Below are positions 9,558-17,984 of a stretch of 64,000 bases of DNA, in pieces. A model generated the notes under the pieces. That model searched no databases. It had not been told where the DNA came from and was given only the letters and a program-made list of their open reading frames with translations. Position numbers and translations under genes: made by a program. This DNA is from Enterococcus mundtii. Its GTDB lineage: Bacteria > Bacillota > Bacilli > Lactobacillales > Enterococcaceae. The stretch is taken from assembly GCF_002813755.1 (NCBI RefSeq), contig NZ_CP018061.1, forward strand, positions 1,788,001-1,852,000, in the 5' to 3' direction. Each line of letters starts with the position of its first letter. Positions within the stretch are counted from its first letter, which is position 1.

Positions 9558-10132
9558 CAGATCACCTCAAAACTAGATGGTTTAATAGGTACATCCGCTC
9601 TAACAAGTTCTTTATCATTTGCATCTGCAAGATAAACTTGAACTTTTTCTGTACTAGTTAAATTGTCTTTATAATATTTGAATTTAGGATATTCGCTCTT
9701 GATAAGTGGCACAGAATACACATGAGTACCATCAACGTATAATCCTATTTTTTCAGCTAAGGTTCCTTGATACGTACCTGTTACATATGTGCTTGTTCCT
9801 GGTACATATTCATCGACTGTCAATATTTTTGTTTCAACGATTGCTGTGAATTTAATTTCGGCGATTTCAGATTCCACATCATCATAAAAGACACTCAAGC
9901 CATAGACATGAGTGTCTCCTTCTGATATTTCTGCAAATGTTTTAGTAATCTTTCCGTCCACAATATAAGCTGTCCCAAAATTTCGACCGTCTTTATAAGC
10001 TCTTGCGCTTGTCGCCCCATCTGGACAGTCCGCAGTTACAGTGACAGTCATTTTCTCTGCATCATAAACGGCTGTCAGATTTTGGGGCTTATTTGGGAGT
10101 ATCAGGTGTATCTTCAGACTTTGTGATTTCAT
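9557..10132 (-). CDS. Ig-like domain, probably a C-terminal capsid extension made by +1 frameshift
   Basis: The 191-codon frame begins inside the end of the capsid gene, in the +1 frame, and has no Shine-Dalgarno sequence before its only early ATG. The folded part seems to start at PQNLTAVYDAEK, immediately after the capsid stop region, and shows the beta-sandwich pattern of Ig/fibronectin-like domains (NLTAVYD, MTVTVTAD, Tyr/Val-rich strands, a second similar domain near residue 100). Capsid and tail proteins of many phages carry such domains through programmed frameshifts. I infer a capsid-Ig fusion of about 639 residues on some capsomers, likely weakly sticky on the virion surface. Confidence 0.72.
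   Translation of the reverse strand: MKSQSLKIHLILPNKPQNLTAVYDAEKMTVTVTADCPDGATSARAYKDGRNFGTAYIVDGKITKTFAEISEGDTHVYGLSVFYDDVESEIAEIKFTAIVETKILTVDEYVPGTSTYVTGTYQGTLAEKIGLYVDGTHVYSVPLIKSEYPKFKYYKDNLTSTEKVQVYLADANDKELVRADVPIKPSSFEVI
10089..10097 (-). other. Candidate +1 frameshift site at the end of the capsid gene
   Basis: The capsid frame ends CCC-AAA-TAA. Slipping one base forward at the Pro codon CCC (to CCA) reads into the Ig-like frame (CCA-AAT-AAG). A CCC codon close to a stop is the kind of context described for +1 frameshifting in the capsid and tail genes of Listeria phage PSA. That it operates here is inferred. Confidence 0.6.
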
Positions 10133-11477
10133 ATCTGTAAACTGCTGGTTCGTATGGTGAGTATACTAGTTGTCCATCTAACAAGTTATAAATTTGGAAA
10201 CCAATTTTGTTCGTACCTGAGAATTTTTCCACTAATCTTTGAATTTCCAAAGCACCGATCACTTCTTGGATTTTAAATGCAGAGAAGTCACCAAAATAAA
10301 TAACTGGCGTATCAGGTTCATCTTTTTTATCTGCTGCATCAGTCCAATCAACCGGATATCCAACCAATGTATGACCAATCCCGCCTTCTGCTTGCGTGAA
10401 TGGACGTAATAGTGGGAATCCATCAGCAGTTTTCATTTTTTCAACTGCAGTCAAAGCAGCACGATTGATAATGAAACGCCCTTTTTTCATTACTTCTGTT
10501 ACAGGTGTGTTTTTCATTTCAATCAAAGCATCATATAATTTTTGTCCAGCATCGGTTGCCGTTAAATCTACAGATGTTTCAGGCGTGAATTCTACTGCTT
10601 TTTTAGCTAACGCACCAGGGTTTTCATTTCCAGTATCATCACCATTGAACATGTAGTTGATTTCTTTACGAACATAAGCTTTCTTCAACTCTTCAACAAC
10701 AATATCCTCAACTGGAACGCCTGACATTTTTAACAATTTTTTAGTTACAGTTGCTAACGCATCGAATTCTGCTGGATCAAGAGTGATTTCATCGAATTCA
10801 ATATCAGTTTCAGTAATTTCTGTTGAACGCTCTTTCTTATTAACATTCGCTTCAGCTTTTTTGACTAGGAATGGATATTTCACATCTCCAGCTGTGCGCA
10901 CTACCGTACCATATTTACGTAATAAATTTTCTTCCTGTGCGTATGTGATTACTTCCGAAGCAATCACTTCCGGAACTGTTACAGAACCATTTCCGGCTTC
11001 AATACCTAATGATCGAGCTTCTGATTCGGAAATTTTGCCGATAACAAAATTAGCAAATGCAGAACGAATTTGTTGTTCCTTTTGTTCTTTTGTCATTTTG
11101 TTTCTTGCCTCCAATCCTGATTTGATCGAATCTAACAATCCAGCACGTTGTTCTTGCGAAATCATGCCTGAACGATTTTCAGGATCATCTTCTTCGCCAT
11201 CGGCACCCTCTCCACTAGGTCCATCACTAGAACGATTGTCAGGATCATCATTACCATTTCCTGCGCCACCATCTTTTCCATCTCCTGTATCACCAGGATC
11301 ACCATTATCTGCCAACGCATCTTTGATTCCATTTAGTTCTTCAATGACTGCATCAATTTCTTGTTGCACGCCTTCGATGTCTGCTTCACGCAATTCACCA
11401 GATTCGATTTTTCCGCGTAACTCTTCCAATCTTTGTTCTTGACGTGCTTTCATTTTCTTTAATAATTCTTTATTCAT
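10089..11477 (-). CDS. Major capsid protein, HK97 fold, with N-terminal scaffolding (delta) domain
   Basis: 462 residues. Residues 1-55 are a charged coiled coil, the delta domain that acts as internal scaffold. Residues ~57-104 are an acidic, Gly/Asp-rich linker with two copies of DDP(D/E)NRS. The HK97 fold starts near 115 (ISQEQRAGLLDS), with conserved VPEVIASEVI, the E-loop region and the C-terminal GFQIYNLLDGQ. The protease encoded just upstream should cut off the delta domain. The end of the frame overlaps the Ig-like frame. Confidence 0.92.
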   Translation of the reverse strand: MNKELLKKMKARQEQRLEELRGKIESGELREADIEGVQQEIDAVIEELNGIKDALADNGDPGDTGDGKDGGAGNGNDDPDNRSSDGPSGEGADGEEDDPENRSGMISQEQRAGLLDSIKSGLEARNKMTKEQKEQQIRSAFANFVIGKISESEARSLGIEAGNGSVTVPEVIASEVITYAQEENLLRKYGTVVRTAGDVKYPFLVKKAEANVNKKERSTEITETDIEFDEITLDPAEFDALATVTKKLLKMSGVPVEDIVVEELKKAYVRKEINYMFNGDDTGNENPGALAKKAVEFTPETSVDLTATDAGQKLYDALIEMKNTPVTEVMKKGRFIINRAALTAVEKMKTADGFPLLRPFTQAEGGIGHTLVGYPVDWTDAADKKDEPDTPVIYFGDFSAFKIQEVIGALEIQRLVEKFSGTNKIGFQIYNLLDGQLVYSPYEPAVYRYEITKSEDTPDTPK

Positions 11478-11489
11478 ACGAATTTCCTC

Positions 11490-12059
11490 CTAAGCTTCTA
11501 GTGCTTGATTGATTTTTTTGATTAAATTTTTTCTTTTTTCGACTACTTTTTCTAAGTCTTCCTTACTTCTTAAAGCGGCTTCGGTATCTTCATATGCTGG
11601 TAACGGCACGATAGAAACTTCATACAATTCCACCTCGTGAATCGTTCGAAGCATTGGTGTAGAATTGTAATCCCACGTTTCTTCAGTTGGAATGAATCCA
11701 AAACTACATTGATTGATATCGCCACGTTCCATCGATTTGATTAAATCTCTAGCAACTGTTGTATCCGGAAGATCAACTTCAAATTTCAACCCACGTTCAT
11801 CTTCTGATAAACGTAGCGTGCCGCTTTTTGTACGTCCTAAAACATTGGACCAATCATGATTAAATAGACAACGAACATCTGAACTGCTAACAGCTCTTGA
11901 AAAGGCACCAGGAGCGATCACTTCGTCCAAGTCTTCCCATAATCTTGTTGGGCTATTAAAAACTGCTGCATAGCCACTAATCGTTCTTGTTTGTGCTTCT
12001 TCGTTAGAACGTGTTGAAAGATCGGTGATGTCAATTGTTCGAATCTCCTTCTTCGGCAT
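11490..12059 (-). CDS. Prohead maturation protease (HK97 family)
   Basis: About 189 residues of the HK97 prohead protease family (S78 type): ISGYAAVFNSP, the histidine of LFNHDWSNVLGRT and the serine in the NQCSFGFIP motif, followed by the ELYEVSIVPLPAY signature. It digests the delta domain and itself during head maturation. Three in-frame starts lie close together; the ATG at 12059 has GGAGG at the right distance. It overlaps the portal gene by 29 bases. Confidence 0.92.
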   Translation of the reverse strand: MPKKEIRTIDITDLSTRSNEEAQTRTISGYAAVFNSPTRLWEDLDEVIAPGAFSRAVSSSDVRCLFNHDWSNVLGRTKSGTLRLSEDERGLKFEVDLPDTTVARDLIKSMERGDINQCSFGFIPTEETWDYNSTPMLRTIHEVELYEVSIVPLPAYEDTEAALRSKEDLEKVVEKRKNLIKKINQALEA

Positions 12060-13260
12060 TCTCATCACCTCCCTTCAAGTTTTGGTTATTCGTAGGCAAA
12101 GAATCGTCTGTTGCATGCTTCTTGCCGATTTCCGTTAGGTCATTTGAAATATATACAGCTTCAGTTTCTGGCGTTCCTTGTTTAGGGAAACCAAGCATTT
12201 CTGCCACATTATCTGGACTTGTAATCGCAGTACGAACGATGTTGTATCCAATATTTGTTTTTGTTGAATAAGGAACGAAATCCAAAATATTGATTTTCCA
12301 TTCCACTCGATAGCCAGAATTAGGCATAAAAAAAAGAGCCGAGTAATGCTCGCTCTTGTTCTTCAATATTGGTTTGATTGCTTTATTGTGCAGATACATC
12401 ATCGCTTTCTCGATATCTGTCTTCATTAGTGATTGATAGGTATCAACATTTATACCTAAGAATTTCCCCAAATCCTTTTTGTACACGCCTAAATAGTTCA
12501 AGATTGCATCGTCATCTACTGGACTTTTCAGTGTATCAATTGAGTACCCTTTACCAAGAGGGATCATTTTGACCGAGTGATTACTGTCATCCTGTGTTCC
12601 TTCTAGCTGATCAAGTATTGCCTTAACAATTTTCGTTTGAGCACTGTTATTCGGGTTGATATGCGCATCCAGTTTAAGCATAAAAGCGAGTAAACCGCCT
12701 TTGGTATATTTATCCGTCAAAACCTTTTCTGCGCTTAGAACGCCTTCTAGCGTGCTTCTTGCTAAATCGATTATCCCTGCACCTTTTAGTGAATCTGTAC
12801 CGATATTCTTAATGTGACGAATCATCTGACTTGGTATTTTTTGACCATTCATTTCAAACTCTTCTTGTAGACGTTCATTTATTTTAGTTGTCACACCGTA
12901 TGCTAAATGAAGTTGATCTCGGTCAGTCAATGGGAAGGTTTCTCCGTTGATCAGTAGCGTGTTCGTCTCAAGCTTTGAAAATTCAAAACCTGTTAGATAA
13001 TCATTTGGACTTTGCAATATTTTAAGCAAGAAATGATTCTTTACTTCGTTACCATCAGGACCAATCACAACTGGTGTCGCAAGTGCTACTTGATTTGAAA
13101 TATCTTGAACCAACTCATAAACATCGGATGACTCCATAATTGAATTGTCTGTGACATATCTTTGAGTGTAGCGAGTGGTTTGACCGAATATATCTTCGAT
13201 GTAGCCACGCTTTTCCATGAATGAATATACTGCGTTTGAAATTCTATCTCGAATTCTCAT
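12031..13260 (-). CDS. Portal protein
   Basis: 409 residues of the HK97-type portal family: SDVYELVQDISNQVAL near the N-terminus, GAGIIDLARSTLE in the middle, and LGVYKKDLGKFLGIN towards the end. The last ~35 residues are Asn/Glu-rich and probably disordered. The portal forms the dodecameric DNA gate at one capsid vertex and is the docking point of the terminase. It lies between TerL and the protease in the standard order. Confidence 0.92.
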   Translation of the reverse strand: MRIRDRISNAVYSFMEKRGYIEDIFGQTTRYTQRYVTDNSIMESSDVYELVQDISNQVALATPVVIGPDGNEVKNHFLLKILQSPNDYLTGFEFSKLETNTLLINGETFPLTDRDQLHLAYGVTTKINERLQEEFEMNGQKIPSQMIRHIKNIGTDSLKGAGIIDLARSTLEGVLSAEKVLTDKYTKGGLLAFMLKLDAHINPNNSAQTKIVKAILDQLEGTQDDSNHSVKMIPLGKGYSIDTLKSPVDDDAILNYLGVYKKDLGKFLGINVDTYQSLMKTDIEKAMMYLHNKAIKPILKNKSEHYSALFFMPNSGYRVEWKINILDFVPYSTKTNIGYNIVRTAITSPDNVAEMLGFPKQGTPETEAVYISNDLTEIGKKHATDDSLPTNNQNLKGGDENAEEGDSNN

Positions 13261-13281
13261 CTTTTCTCACCGCCTTTCTAA

Positions 13282-15018
13282 TTACCTGTAAATACTATCG
13301 AGATACTCATCCAATTCGTTCGAATCAATATCTGTCATCTGATTCATCGTTTCTTTATGACCACACAAAAACGCCACGAAACCGTCAATCTTTTTCTTCG
13401 ACTGGCGTTTACTTGGCGCTTTTTGTCCATTTATATTAGTGATTGCTACAACGTTCAATGTGCAGTATAGAAATAATGGATTATCATATTGAATACGTCT
13501 CTCATAAAATAATCTTTCAACATCATCAAAGGGCGCATTCAACACTTTAGGATATTGTGCTACTTCAACACATTCCAACCCTAAGTTTTCCAATTTTTCT
13601 ACAAGTTTGTCACTCATTGCCGGATCATAATTCACTTGCTGTATATCGTATAAATCCATGCAGTCTTCGATGTACTGTAATATCTGATCTTGATCAATCA
13701 TTTTACCATCGCAAAATTCAACAAATCCTTGCTCAGCTAAATTACTATAAGGAACATTGTCTTCTTTTTCTCTAAACTCTAAATCTTCGTTAGGAATAAA
13801 ATAGAGCTGTTTCACTTTGAGAATTGCTTTTCCGTCTTCATCCCATGTTGGGAAATTTAGAGATACGCAAGTTAAGTCTCGTGTACGTGATAAATCTAAG
13901 CCGATGTAACATGGTTCACCACTTAAATCACCAAGTTCTTGTGTGGTTACTAAACATGGTTCTACTTGATCTTGTTCGAAAAAGTTATCCGCACCATTTA
14001 CAAATACGTTTAAATGTTTTGTCAGAAATTCGGCTTTTGAATGGGCTGAACGTTGGGCAGTTTTAAAAGCATTATTCAATGCTGTGAAGTTCACTGAAAC
14101 ACCCCAGTTCGGATTGCACATTTCCCAGACATCTCTATCTGTCCAGTCATATCCTTTATTTGGTTCGTAGATTAAAACAAAGCTTGAATCATTATCATCA
14201 CGTTTCAGTACTTCTTTCGCTTCTCGATAGACTCGCATCCCTACAGACGATGAACCTTTCCCAGCTGTTGAGATATTAAACATCAAAGGTTGTCCAACAG
14301 CAGCTAACGAAACTTGAGCAGACTTAAAATTGTCATACTGCTCCATTTTTTCTTGCTTATGCAATTCATCATTCAAAACAAAATAAGGATTTGAACCCTC
14401 AATATTTTCAATGTTTTTGGTTTGGACAATAAACTTATTTGAATAAGCCATTCCTTCATGAATGTAATCGTAAATAATACTTGAAACAGTACCTTTTGGC
14501 CCTTTAAATATTTTAGTTCCCTCGAGTAAAACAGGATTATTTAAAATAGTAGCTGCAAAAGGTTTAGCCGCATATTGTGCTTGAGCAAAATCAGAGGCGC
14601 AGGCGTAACAATCAACTGATATCGCACCTTCTCCATACATTGCGTAGCCTAAAGCACCGACAGCTAGAAGTGTCTTCCCGTTTTTCTTAGGTATCTGTAT
14701 ATATACTTCGTTAGTAACTCGTACAACTTCGCCATTTTCATTTTCATGTACCCAACCATAAATCCAAGAATAGGCAAATTTTTCCCAAGGTTCTAAAATG
14801 AATGGTTTTCCAACCATATCTCCTTTGGTATGAACAATAAAAGATTCAACCCAATCCATCATCTCGTTGGCACGATCGACATCGAACCAAATATCTTTAC
14901 GCTTCTTCCAACGATACCAACGATCTATAGCCATTCTTTCCGATTTTGTATGTTTCTTAGGATTCTTACGCACTTCTTTTGCAAATAAATCAGCATAATT
15001 CACACCAGGCTCAATCAT
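13282..15018 (-). CDS. Terminase large subunit (TerL)
   Basis: 578 residues. The ATPase half has the Walker A-like PKKNGKT (residues ~110-116) and an acidic Walker B (YFVLNDELHK); the nuclease half starts near residue 370 with YIGLDLSRTRD and has its last acidic residue in KKKIDGFVA. It is a Terminase_1-type motor that cuts concatemeric phage DNA and pumps it into the head. The start overlaps the TerS stop by four bases. Confidence 0.95.
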   Translation of the reverse strand: MIEPGVNYADLFAKEVRKNPKKHTKSERMAIDRWYRWKKRKDIWFDVDRANEMMDWVESFIVHTKGDMVGKPFILEPWEKFAYSWIYGWVHENENGEVVRVTNEVYIQIPKKNGKTLLAVGALGYAMYGEGAISVDCYACASDFAQAQYAAKPFAATILNNPVLLEGTKIFKGPKGTVSSIIYDYIHEGMAYSNKFIVQTKNIENIEGSNPYFVLNDELHKQEKMEQYDNFKSAQVSLAAVGQPLMFNISTAGKGSSSVGMRVYREAKEVLKRDDNDSSFVLIYEPNKGYDWTDRDVWEMCNPNWGVSVNFTALNNAFKTAQRSAHSKAEFLTKHLNVFVNGADNFFEQDQVEPCLVTTQELGDLSGEPCYIGLDLSRTRDLTCVSLNFPTWDEDGKAILKVKQLYFIPNEDLEFREKEDNVPYSNLAEQGFVEFCDGKMIDQDQILQYIEDCMDLYDIQQVNYDPAMSDKLVEKLENLGLECVEVAQYPKVLNAPFDDVERLFYERRIQYDNPLFLYCTLNVVAITNINGQKAPSKRQSKKKIDGFVAFLCGHKETMNQMTDIDSNELDEYLDSIYR

Positions 15019-15467
15019 TTTTCTGCACCTGCCTTTTTACGCCACTTATTTCTATGTGCTGCAAGTTCATCAACTGGCTTTTCTTCCGGTCTTGTGATTT
15101 CCTCATCTTTTCTTGCAGTCGAACCACCAGTTATTTGTCTACCTGCTTTTGTTTTGTTCGTTAAACCTAACAAATCCAATGCTTTCATTTTCTTATCAGC
15201 CCAAGTTTCCACTTGCTGAGCTAATTGATGTTTTGATTGATTCGTAGCACCAGCTTTATTTGTATATTTTTGTGTCTCCGGAAAACCTTTTTCCTTCCAC
15301 AATAGGTATTTATGTTGGTAAATTTCAAAAATATCCAGATACGATTCAATCAGCGGATCAAGAGTGATAGTGTACAAATCAGACTTACGCATTATTTCTA
15401 AAATACGAGCTTTTTCAGCACTTACTTTTTCATCAACAATCGCTTTGCGTTGCGCTTTAGTCGTCAT
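15015..15467 (-). CDS. Terminase small subunit (TerS)
   Basis: About 150 residues of the P27-type small terminase family, which recognises the packaging site. It is charged, with a central helical block and a basic C-terminal region that contacts TerL. I chose the ATG at 15467, 11 bases after the AAAGGGGG run, rather than the in-frame GTG at 15479. A short GC-rich intergenic stretch with features of a cos region lies just upstream. Confidence 0.85.
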   Translation of the reverse strand: MTTKAQRKAIVDEKVSAEKARILEIMRKSDLYTITLDPLIESYLDIFEIYQHKYLLWKEKGFPETQKYTNKAGATNQSKHQLAQQVETWADKKMKALDLLGLTNKTKAGRQITGGSTARKDEEITRPEEKPVDELAAHRNKWRKKAGAEK

Positions 15468-15479
15468 TTTTGTATACAC

Positions 15480-15578
15480 CCCCCTTTATTTTTTGAAAAA
15501 ATTGACCAAACGATGCGCGTGCCTCCCCGCTACCCTATCCCCCCACGACAAAAAAATTTAAAAATGGATAGGGGGGCT
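15480..15578 (-). other. Candidate cos/packaging region between HNH and TerS genes
   Basis: A 99-bp gap containing a block far richer in G/C than the surroundings: GCGCGTGCCTCCCCGCTACC followed by runs of six C and, after an AT stretch, six G. In HK97-type cos phages of Gram-positive bacteria the cohesive end site lies in this position, next to an HNH endonuclease gene. The position of the cut cannot be read from sequence alone. Confidence 0.4.
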
Positions 15579-15959
15579 TCAATTGAAATACGATGGGAAA
15601 ACCTTTTTTTCTTCCGTTTCGTTTTCAACAATTGGATGGCATTTTGAACATAAGAGCATAAGATTGTTTGGATCAAGCTTGAGCAGTTCGTTGTCTTTGA
15701 TTGGTACAATGTGATGGACGTGCGCTCTCTTTCCAAAGATGAACTGACCACACCGCTGACAGTGTCCACCTTCTCTTTCATAAATAAATTGGCGCATATC
15801 TTTCCATGCTTGCGTTCGATAGAATGGTTTGTTCTCATGATGATAAACAGACTTTGCTTTTTGCTTCTTCTTGCGTGATTTGCTTGATCGCTTGTGTTCG
15901 GCACAATAGATTCCCTTTGCTATCTTGTTCGTGCATCCGTCAAACTGACAGTACTTCAT
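15579..15959 (-). CDS. HNH endonuclease
   Basis: 126 residues: two zinc-binding CxxC pairs (CQRCGQF and CSKCH) around the HNH motif (HVHHIVPIKDN ... NNLMLLC). HNH proteins next to the terminase genes are needed together with TerL for cutting at cos in HK97, phiSLT and related phages. The start ATG overlaps the stop of the upstream gene by four bases. Confidence 0.92.
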   Translation of the reverse strand: MKYCQFDGCTNKIAKGIYCAEHKRSSKSRKKKQKAKSVYHHENKPFYRTQAWKDMRQFIYEREGGHCQRCGQFIFGKRAHVHHIVPIKDNELLKLDPNNLMLLCSKCHPIVENETEEKKVFPSYFN

Positions 15960-16342
15960 TCTGCTTCACGAATAATATTCAAGATGTCTCCTTTTGCACG
16001 GATAGCACCTGGAATATCAATGCCATGTTTCTTAGCATATGCACGCAATTCTTTTGCAGTCATGTTATCCAGTTCATCTGTTTTTTCATTGGACTGATCG
16101 TTAGTAACTTCGTCTTCGTCAAAGTCAGCGACAGTGTTTCCATCACTATCAAGAATTTCACTGCTACTAGCTATGAGTTCACCATTTACAGACAAAAAGG
16201 TTTTGCCATCACTTAATATTCCTTTTTCTTCCGTTACTTCAAAGTTAGGTTCTTGACCTTTCGGAACCACAACAGTCTTTTTCTTTTCTGAATCCCAATA
16301 TTCTGTTCCTGTAATTGATGTTCTAATTTTAGTCATTGCCAT
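15956..16342 (-). CDS. Phage protein with HeH/LEM-like C-terminal motif
   Basis: 128 residues. The N-terminal two thirds are beta-rich and have no clear relatives known to me; residues ~90-128 form a short helix-extension-helix (MTAKELRAYAKKHGIDIPG) like the HeH/SAP DNA-binding motif often seen in proteins encoded beside phage packaging genes. It is the first gene of the late operon after two hairpins. It may assist packaging or head assembly; no function can be stated. Confidence 0.7.
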   Translation of the reverse strand: MAMTKIRTSITGTEYWDSEKKKTVVVPKGQEPNFEVTEEKGILSDGKTFLSVNGELIASSSEILDSDGNTVADFDEDEVTNDQSNEKTDELDNMTAKELRAYAKKHGIDIPGAIRAKGDILNIIREAE

Positions 16343-16363
16343 TCTGATTCTCTCCTTTCTAAT

Positions 16364-16428
16364 AAAAAAAGACCACTCATCGAGTGATCCAGTATATAAA
16401 AACTACACCTCATCAACGAGATGCAGTT
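16364..16428 (-). terminator. Two tandem hairpins upstream of the late operon
   Basis: Reading leftwards, an 11-bp stem (16401-16428, two G.U pairs) is followed by TTTTTATATA, and then an 8-bp stem with a 3-base loop (16371-16389) followed by seven Ts. Both have the form of intrinsic terminators on the minus strand and lie directly before the packaging genes. They could stop early transcription or be the site where late antitermination acts. Confidence 0.7.
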
Positions 16429-16544
16429 ATGACTCTTCACGGTTTTTGTTAACTGGTAACTTGGGATCACCGTAAACCCAAACTCACTAACGTGCATGTT
16501 CAAAAAGTGTATTTATTAATAACTAAAATTGACTTTTTATTTCA

Positions 16545-16601
16545 TTGTGAAAAAAATTACATGTCGTATAATTTTATCTATCAGCGAGTGGTCCGCTGAT
16601 A
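16545..16601 (+). promoter_or_regulatory. Promoter and palindrome for the isolated + strand gene
   Basis: TTGTGA and TATAAT (16567-16572) are separated by 16 bases. The transcript would start near 16579, exactly at a perfect 8-bp inverted repeat, TATCAGCG ... CGCTGATA (16579-16601). This is either an operator or a 5' hairpin on the mRNA. An AAGGAG follows before the GTG start at 16623. Confidence 0.6.
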
Positions 16602-16622
16602 ATACTTACAAGGAGTGATATT

Positions 16623-17105
16623 GTGAACAAAACTGAATTACAAGCATTTGAGTACGCCGTAGATGTTTTTAACGAAATGGCAAAAAGAAAGAAAGAAAAC
16701 TTTAAAGAATTTAAAATCTTATGGAGTACAACATTTGGACCAGCTTTTGGCAATAACATTATTTATTCTAGCCCTAATTTTCCGATTATTGATGAATATT
16801 TTCAGGATGGAGAATACCATCAAACAAACTCACGAGCAGGCACAAATGATCTATATAGTGTTGTACGTCATAAAGTTTATAGATATTTTGATCAGGTGTT
16901 TATTGATAATTTAAAATTAGAAGAATACCCACATATACTAATGAATGAATTAATCAACTTATCTCGGATTGAAAATCCTAACGAAGTACAGAAACCAACA
17001 TATTCTTCAGTTTGGAACTTCAAAACATTAGATGGTTCAATTGATTTACCTTTTATTAATGATGATTCTTTAATTCAATATCCTATTAGCTTATTAAGAA
17101 AATAG
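16623..17105 (+). CDS. Uncharacterised protein, isolated + strand phage gene (moron-like)
   Basis: 160 residues, no signal peptide or membrane segment, rich in Asn, Phe and Tyr. I do not recognise the family. The start is GTG with AAGGAG seven bases before it. The gene has its own promoter and terminator and runs against the flanking minus-strand operons, between late regulator and packaging genes. Such independently transcribed insertions are typical for genes expressed from the prophage that affect the host, for example superinfection exclusion or defence. That role is inferred only from position. Confidence 0.75.
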   Translation: MNKTELQAFEYAVDVFNEMAKRKKENFKEFKILWSTTFGPAFGNNIIYSSPNFPIIDEYFQDGEYHQTNSRAGTNDLYSVVRHKVYRYFDQVFIDNLKLEEYPHILMNELINLSRIENPNEVQKPTYSSVWNFKTLDGSIDLPFINDDSLIQYPISLLRK

Positions 17106-17202
17106 ACAGCAACCAGTTGAATCAAACGAACTATTTTTACAAGGAGCTGTTTCACATCCTTTAACATAATTTTTATTGATCGCTGTCTAATCAAAAAAAT
17201 AG

Positions 17203-17264
17203 AAAGAGCCACAGATACCAATTAATAAAACGGTTGGGATATCTTGGCTCTTTCATATTTTTTT
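17203..17264. terminator. Bidirectional terminator after the isolated + strand gene
   Basis: The stem AAAGAGCCA/TGGCTCTTT extends inwards with AGATA/TATCT and is followed by T-runs on both strands, so it can end the 16623 gene and also leftward transcription from the regulator gene. Confidence 0.8.
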
Positions 17265-17340
17265 GACACTAATAGAATATCACGCTGTATACAAGACTGA
17301 CATAGCTACAATGTTCGAACATTTAGTGAACATTGGAATT

Positions 17341-17820
17341 TTAGAACAAACTAATTTGTGCAGCTTCGTGCCTACCCTTATTGTAATAATCAATCTCACT
17401 AAGCTTGTTTTGTCTATTTAACTTGTTCATTTCATATTCATCCAAGAAATCCAAAGTTTTACGAATATCAGCATGTCTTTGTCTTACATAAGATGCGCTG
17501 TAGCCAATCTCTTCCGCTATTATCTCTAATGAACAACCCTCGACATACTTTTTTCGAATGATCTCATTATCAATCCCCTTGAAGGAGTTAATAATAGCAA
17601 GCATTTCTTTGCGTTGCTCTTCGAGTATTTCAATTTCATTTTCGATCTTTTGAATGTTTTCTTCTAACATGGATGATCTGGAATTTTTTTCAATGCGGAC
17701 GTCTGCTAAATCTCCATAAACCCACCGACTCAATTCAAGCTTACTTTTATTAAGATTCCATTTTAAGTAAAGAATCTGCTCATCAAGTTCTTGATAATCT
17801 TTTAACCACTGAAACCTCAC
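17341..17820 (-). CDS. Late transcription regulator, DUF722/RinA-ArpU-like
   Basis: About 159 residues: a long central coiled coil (residues ~50-90, MLEENIQKIENEIEILEEQR) followed by a sigma-like helix-turn-helix (IRKKYVEGCSLEIIAEEIGY then SASYVRQRHADIR). This is the layout of the small phage activators that switch on late genes. Its place between the early operon and the terminase genes fits. The GTG at 17820 has AAGGGG eight bases before it and is preferred over the GTG at 17829. Confidence 0.82.
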   Translation of the reverse strand: MRFQWLKDYQELDEQILYLKWNLNKSKLELSRWVYGDLADVRIEKNSRSSMLEENIQKIENEIEILEEQRKEMLAIINSFKGIDNEIIRKKYVEGCSLEIIAEEIGYSASYVRQRHADIRKTLDFLDEYEMNKLNRQNKLSEIDYYNKGRHEAAQISLF

Positions 17821-17855
17821 AAACGCCACCCCTTATGGTAAAATAGTTTTGTGGT

Positions 17856-17883
17856 GCTATCTCGTTAAGAGGTGGCTTTTTTT
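17856..17883 (+). terminator. Orphan + strand intrinsic terminator
   Basis: GCTATCTC-GTTAA-GAGGTGGC (eight pairs, two G.U) followed by seven Ts, readable only on the + strand, just upstream of the leftward regulator gene. No + strand gene precedes it. Confidence 0.6.
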
Positions 17884-17984
17884 ATTCGCTTTTACCTTGT
17901 TCATCATGATGAGATACATTAATTACCACATCAAAATACATAAATTGAAACATCAGGAAAAATAGCCCATGCTATATTAGATGT

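Noticed and set aside
10783..11442. 219-codon open frame on the + strand opposite the capsid gene
   Set aside because: It is the antisense shadow of a well supported capsid gene, Ser/Pro-rich and without a ribosome site.
15536..15590. C-run and G-run pair looking like a hairpin before TerS
   Set aside because: The two runs are mirror-like, CTATCCCCCC and GATAGGGGGG, so they do not form a true inverted complement over their length; kept only as part of the cos candidate.
16420..16500. Folded segment before the late operon considered as a phage tRNA
   Set aside because: No acceptor stem, T-loop or anticodon arm could be built; the hairpins fit terminators better.
17311..17335. AATGTTCGAACATT palindrome after the late regulator gene
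   Set aside because: Single occurrence at a 3' end with no promoter nearby; could be an operator but nothing else supports it.
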